From contig NZ_JADUCM010000043.1 in the NCBI RefSeq assembly GCF_016009175.1, forward strand, positions 1 to 41,541: a stretch of 41,541 nucleotides of DNA, in the 5' to 3' direction. Positions 38,027 through 41,541 of the stretch are shown here, in pieces; positions within the stretch are counted from its first letter, which is position 1, and every line of letters starts with the position of its first letter. A model generated the notes under the pieces. It was not told where the DNA came from. It saw only the letters and a program-made list of their open reading frames with translations, and did no database searches. Origin of the DNA: Pseudomonas alkylphenolica (lineage in GTDB: Bacteria; Pseudomonadota; Gammaproteobacteria; Pseudomonadales; Pseudomonadaceae). Both the position numbers and the translations under genes were made by a program.

Positions 38027-41000
38027 TCAGCTGTTGGAGTGGTCGATCTTGATGGTCGGGTCGGCGCCGCTCACCAGCGAGTTGATCGTGGTGTTGGCCC
38101 AGTTGACGCCTTCCAGCTTGATCGTCACGTCGGCGTTGGCCAGACCGCCGGCGTCGTTGAGCTTGCCTTCGGAACTGACCTGCAGGGTCGACTCACTGTT
38201 GACCGTGGTGATCTTCAGGTAGTTGTCGATGGTGCTGGCCTTCTCGCCCTGAAGCAGATCACTCAGGTCCAGACGGTCGCCTTCGACAGGCTTGAAGTCA
38301 CGAATCACATCGTTACCGGTGTCGCCGGCTTTCCACACGAAGGTGTCGGCAGCGTTGGTGCCGACCAGAAGGTCATTACCGTGGTTGCCGTATACCGTGT
38401 GCGAATCACTCTGGGTGAAGAGGATGTCCTGCTCCTCACTGGCCAGCAGCGAGTAAGACGCAGACTGAGTCGTAGTGGCTCCAGGGCCGGTCGTAGCGAT
38501 GGTGATGTCCAGGTGTGCCGTATCTGAGTCGCCATCGGCCTGGGTCACCTTGTACTCGAACTGGTCCGTTTTGCCGGCGTTATCCTTGTTGACGGTCGGG
38601 GTGTAGGTATAGGAGCCATCGCTCTTGATTGCCAAGTCGCCAAAGCTGCCCTTGACCGTAGTGCCGCCTACCGGGATCTCCATCCAGTTGCCGTTGACCT
38701 TCACCGACAAGGACGAGGTTTCCCCGTTGCTGCCCCAGAGGTCGTTGTCTTGCACCGAGCCAGAAACTGGCGTTGCTGACCATTCGATGGTCGTTGCACC
38801 TGGCACTTTGGCGGTGAAATCGTCGAACGTTACCGTCGCCAGCTTGCTGGAGGAGTTGCCGCTGCCATCGTGCACATTCAGGAGAATCCGATACTGGCTA
38901 TTGGCATCCAGCGCATCGGTAGTAACCGATTTCGTCGTGGAGTAGATAGACCCACTCTGCGCAAAGGACCAGGTGTTACCACCATCAGTGCTCTTGTAGA
39001 GCGACCATTGTGCGGTGTCACCGCTGTTGAAGTTGCTGAAACTGGTCGTGAACGACAAGGTTTCGCCAGCGCCTGTTCCAGTCTTGTAAGTCGGCGTCAG
39101 CGCCTGGGCATCACCATCGCTGCTGCCGTTATTGTCTTTCAATACCAAGGCACTGCTGCTGCGGCTGGCATCCGAAGTGCTGCCGCTGAGCGAACTGGTC
39201 TGCCAGCTGCTGAGATTCGCTTTCAGCACCGAGCTGCTCGACAGGTCCGCGAGATTCTGGTCCACAGGAGTGGTGTTGAACTTCCACGCGTTGGTTTCAC
39301 TGCCACTGTTGAAGTTCGCCAGTGTTGTGTATGTATCTGCTGCTGTGACACTTCTGGACGTCAACGTAGCCGTCGTGTTGTCATCAGTTGCAATCGGGTC
39401 GCTACGATCATTGACAGTCAGCGTCAGTGTCGACTCGGCGGTCTCGCCATTGGCATCCTTCACCGTGTACTTCACCACGGTCTGAAGGGACGTTGAGGTA
39501 TCGAAGTTGTCCTTGCCGGTGAAGGTATAGCTGCCATCGGCTTTGAAGGTCAGCTTGCCGAGATCGCCAAGGTCGAACGTTTTCACGTCGTTGGCATTGG
39601 CGAACTTGTAAATCGTACCGTTGACCTCCACCGAATCCATCTTCCAGCCATTGGCCGCCCAACCAGCAGTACCCCCGGTATCGTTGGTGGTGACATTACC
39701 CGACACCACGCTGCCGCCGGCGCTGCTCACCAGTGCATCGGTCAAGGAACTGAGCGAGGTTTCAACTACCAATACGTTTTTGTCGTTCGAGCCGTTGGTG
39801 ATGGAGCCGGCTGTCTCGCCTGGTTTCCAGGCAATCGGCTCCAGGTAGTTCTTATCGCTGTTGCTCAGGCCACCAAAGCCCACGGCGAAGGATTCGTCGA
39901 ATTTATTGCCTTCGAGGAAGTTGATCCACTTCGTTTCCGAAGCACCAGTAGAAGGTTCGCCATCCGACATGAAGATAGACACCAGCTTGCCGCCACCAGG
40001 TGGAGGTGCTGTGAATTTGTCGATCACGGTTGTCAGTGCATTGTTGTAGTTGGTACCACCAGACGCCTGGATAGCGTCAATCGCTTTCATCGCGTCTTCA
40101 AGATTGGTATACCAGCCACCATTTTGGCCCGAATCATGGAACGTCGCGGAGCTTGAAAACGAGACAATAAACACCGAGTGCACAGTGCCGGACGCAAAGA
40201 GGTTACTCACCGCATCCTTGAGCATGGCGATGCGCGTAGTATACGGGCCACTGCCGTCTGGATCGCCGCCCTGCGGCCCCATGCTGCCAGAACGGTCAAG
40301 CACCAGAACCACATCGCTGCCACCGCCTTTACCGCTTTCCTGGATTGTTGCGCTATCACTGGTGACAGTTGGGCCGCGGTCATTGTCCAGAATCGTGCCG
40401 GTAGCGGTGTTCTGACTGCCGACGGCCAGGTTTTCGAACACGTTGTTGGTGTCCGTCACACCCTTGATGGTGGCGGTCAGCGACTCGCTTTTTTCAATCA
40501 AGGTGTCGTCGAATGTCTGAACGGGGAACGAAGTGCTGCTGTTGCCGCCACTGATGGTGACGCTGGTCGGCAGTTTGCCGGTGATATCAGCGGTGGTGTT
40601 GGCCGAACCGCCCCAATCCAGGCTTACGGTCACGGACTTGCCGCTTGGAACTGTTACCGCGATACCGTTCTTGTCTACCAACTCAACTTTGTATGTCAGC
40701 ACGCCACCTTCGGTGACAGAGGCGTTGCCATCAATGCTGATCTTGGCGAAGACCGTATCGGTGGTATCTACCACCGTCGATGTCGCGGAGCCACTGCCCG
40801 CTTGAACGCCCAGACTTTCAAAGCCAGGACCGTTTACACCGGTGATCGTAGCGGTCAACGAGCTGCCGTCCTTAAAGACGTCTTCGCCGTTGCCCGCATC
40901 AATTTTCAAGGTGCCGGTGGTCTGGCCGTCAGCAATGGTGATCACGCCCTTGTCGGTGGTGACCGTAGTCACGCCTTTGGAGGCGTGGCTCAGGGTGGCG

Positions 41001-41541
41001 GTGAAGACGTACTGCGCCGACGGGCCTTCGAATTGCTGCGAGCCGGACAGGCTCACAGTCGATGGGGTTAGGGTATCCACCACCGTCGAGGTGGCAGAGC
41101 CGTTACCCGCTTTAATACCCAGGCTTTCAAAACCAGGACCGTTTACACCGGTGATCGTGGCGGTCAACGAGCTGCCGTCGGTGTAGACGTCTTCGCCGTT
41201 ACTCGCATCAATTTTCAGGGTGCCGGTGGTTGCGCCATCAGCAATGGTGATCACACCCTTGTCGGTGGTGATTGTGGTCACGCCTTGGGAGGCATGGCTC
41301 AGGGTGGCGGTGAAGATGTACTGCGCCGACGGGCCTTCGAATTGCTGCGAGCCGGACAGGCTCACAGTCGATGGGGTTAGGGTATCCACCACCGTCGAAG
41401 TGGCAGAGCCGTTGCCCGCTTTAATACCCAGGCTTTCAAAACCAGGACCGTTTACACCGGTGATCGTTGCAGTCAACGAGCTGCCGTCGGTGTAGACGTC
41501 TTCGCCGTTACTTGCATCAATTTTCAGGGTGCCGGTGGTTG
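38027..41541 (-). CDS. lapA: Giant surface adhesin LapA, C-terminal part (5' end outside window)
   Basis: The visible 1,170 or so codons are the C-terminal end of a type I-secreted RTX adhesin. From the N-terminal side they contain near-identical 103-residue repeats (about 40766-41541), a Calx-beta-like domain (about 40380-40762), a von Willebrand A domain (about 39730-40315) with MIDAS motif DRSGSM, two VCBS/cadherin-like segments with VKYTVKDANGETAESTLTLT and EYKVTQADGDSDTAHLDI, a single RTX nonapeptide-like site (YGNHGNDLLVGTNAADTF, about 38341-38393) and the C-terminal secretion signal. Its order relative to lapGD and its architecture identify it as LapA. The retention module cut by LapG and the lapEBC exporter genes would lie beyond the right edge. 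Confidence 0.93.
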   Translation of the reverse strand, partial: TTGTLKIDASNGEDVYTDGSSLTATITGVNGPGFESLGIKAGNGSATSTVVDTLTPSTVSLSGSQQFEGPSAQYIFTATLSHASQGVTTITTDKGVITIADGATTGTLKIDASNGEDVYTDGSSLTATITGVNGPGFESLGIKAGNGSATSTVVDTLTPSTVSLSGSQQFEGPSAQYVFTATLSHASKGVTTVTTDKGVITIADGQTTGTLKIDAGNGEDVFKDGSSLTATITGVNGPGFESLGVQAGSGSATSTVVDTTDTVFAKISIDGNASVTEGGVLTYKVELVDKNGIAVTVPSGKSVTVSLDWGGSANTTADITGKLPTSVTISGGNSSTSFPVQTFDDTLIEKSESLTATIKGVTDTNNVFENLAVGSQNTATGTILDNDRGPTVTSDSATIQESGKGGGSDVVLVLDRSGSMGPQGGDPDGSGPYTTRIAMLKDAVSNLFASGTVHSVFIVSFSSSATFHDSGQNGGWYTNLEDAMKAIDAIQASGGTNYNNALTTVIDKFTAPPPGGGKLVSIFMSDGEPSTGASETKWINFLEGNKFDESFAVGFGGLSNSDKNYLEPIAWKPGETAGSITNGSNDKNVLVVETSLSSLTDALVSSAGGSVVSGNVTTNDTGGTAGWAANGWKMDSVEVNGTIYKFANANDVKTFDLGDLGKLTFKADGSYTFTGKDNFDTSTSLQTVVKYTVKDANGETAESTLTLTVNDRSDPIATDDNTTATLTSRSVTAADTYTTLANFNSGSETNAWKFNTTPVDQNLADLSSSSVLKANLSSWQTSSLSGSTSDASRSSSALVLKDNNGSSDGDAQALTPTYKTGTGAGETLSFTTSFSNFNSGDTAQWSLYKSTDGGNTWSFAQSGSIYSTTKSVTTDALDANSQYRILLNVHDGSGNSSSKLATVTFDDFTAKVPGATTIEWSATPVSGSVQDNDLWGSNGETSSLSVKVNGNWMEIPVGGTTVKGSFGDLAIKSDGSYTYTPTVNKDNAGKTDQFEYKVTQADGDSDTAHLDITIATTGPGATTTQSASYSLLASEEQDILFTQSDSHTVYGNHGNDLLVGTNAADTFVWKAGDTGNDVIRDFKPVEGDRLDLSDLLQGEKASTIDNYLKITTVNSESTLQVSSEGKLNDAGGLANADVTIKLEGVNWANTTINSLVSGADPTIKIDHSNS
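40766..41541 (-). repeat. 309-bp tandem repeats in lapA
   Basis: The landmark GGTGATCG occurs at 40841, 41150 and 41459, an exact 309-bp (103-codon) period. Two full units and parts of two others are visible. One stretch of about 81 bp (starting GTACTGCGCCGACGGGCCTT, near 41016 and 41325) is identical between units, while other parts differ by scattered changes. This suggests recent duplication or gene conversion within the adhesin. The left-most unit decays into the Calx-beta-like domain. Confidence 0.92.

Noticed and set aside
40766..41541. 309-bp direct repeats as a mobile element or integration repeats
   Set aside because: They are in frame within lapA and encode adhesin domains.

Overview
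The window looks like a chromosomal segment of a fluorescent Pseudomonas, most likely of the P. putida group. The reasons are high-GC coding sequence, a 147-residue CadR-type regulator divergent from a CadA ATPase, a 323-residue ThyA, PtsP paired with RppH, a SerA gene divergent from a D-2-hydroxyglutarate dehydrogenase, the lapG-lapD-lapA biofilm locus, and paired Pseudomonas-type REP repeats between genes. No tRNA, rRNA, insertion sequence, integrase or CRISPR array was seen. All species and family assignments come from reading motifs, not from a database search. LAYOUT. (1) 161-3798: cadmium/zinc resistance. cadA is divergent from cadR across a MerR-type operator, and a LysR regulator lies 7 bp behind cadA. 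(2) 3934-6561: leftward operon TauE-type exporter, lgt, thyA. (3) 6691-11633: NRDE/TANGO2 protein, the rppH-ptsP operon (nitrogen phosphotransferase system and mRNA decapping), a HAD phosphatase and a DUF2269 membrane protein. (4) 11672-19628: amino-acid and central metabolism (ilvA, rpiA, FAH-family protein, D-2-hydroxyglutarate dehydrogenase, serA), interrupted by two tandem SdiA-regulated-like beta-propeller proteins. (5) 19688-27675: mostly envelope and poorly characterised genes. These are a DUF4399 protein, a solute-binding protein that lacks one lobe, DUF523, a 2OG-Fe(II) prolyl hydroxylase, DUF2059, an alpha/beta hydrolase, a CPC-motif thioredoxin-like protein, a sugar/maltose O-acetyltransferase and a penicillin-acylase-family hydrolase. 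(6) 27753-33692: transport cluster that may serve sulfur or amino-acid scavenging. It holds a four-gene polar amino-acid ABC operon, a MetQ-like binding protein without its permease or ATPase, a degenerate sigma-54-activator-like AAA+ protein and an RBBP9-type serine hydrolase. Its intergenic regions are AT-rich and share an AATAAG-containing motif. (7) 33832-41541: a GntR/FCD regulator and then the Lap locus. LapG (periplasmic protease) and LapD (inner-membrane c-di-GMP receptor) are co-transcribed, and they converge on a 113-residue unknown gene and the C-terminal part of the giant adhesin LapA, whose 5' end lies outside the window. HOW THE GENES WORK TOGETHER. CadR should sense Cd/Pb/Zn and switch on cadA, and probably the LysR gene as well. 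SerA and D-2-hydroxyglutarate dehydrogenase form a known thermodynamic couple in pseudomonads. LapD, when bound to c-di-GMP, sequesters LapG and so keeps LapA on the cell surface. MOST UNUSUAL ITEMS. The AAA+ protein at 32106-33047 resembles a sigma-54 activator but lacks GAFTGA, both arginine fingers, a sensor domain and a DNA-binding domain. Also notable are the single-lobe solute-binding protein at 20404-20988 and the CPC-type thioredoxin-like protein, whose Cys-rich tail is encoded in a convergent overlap with an acetyltransferase gene.
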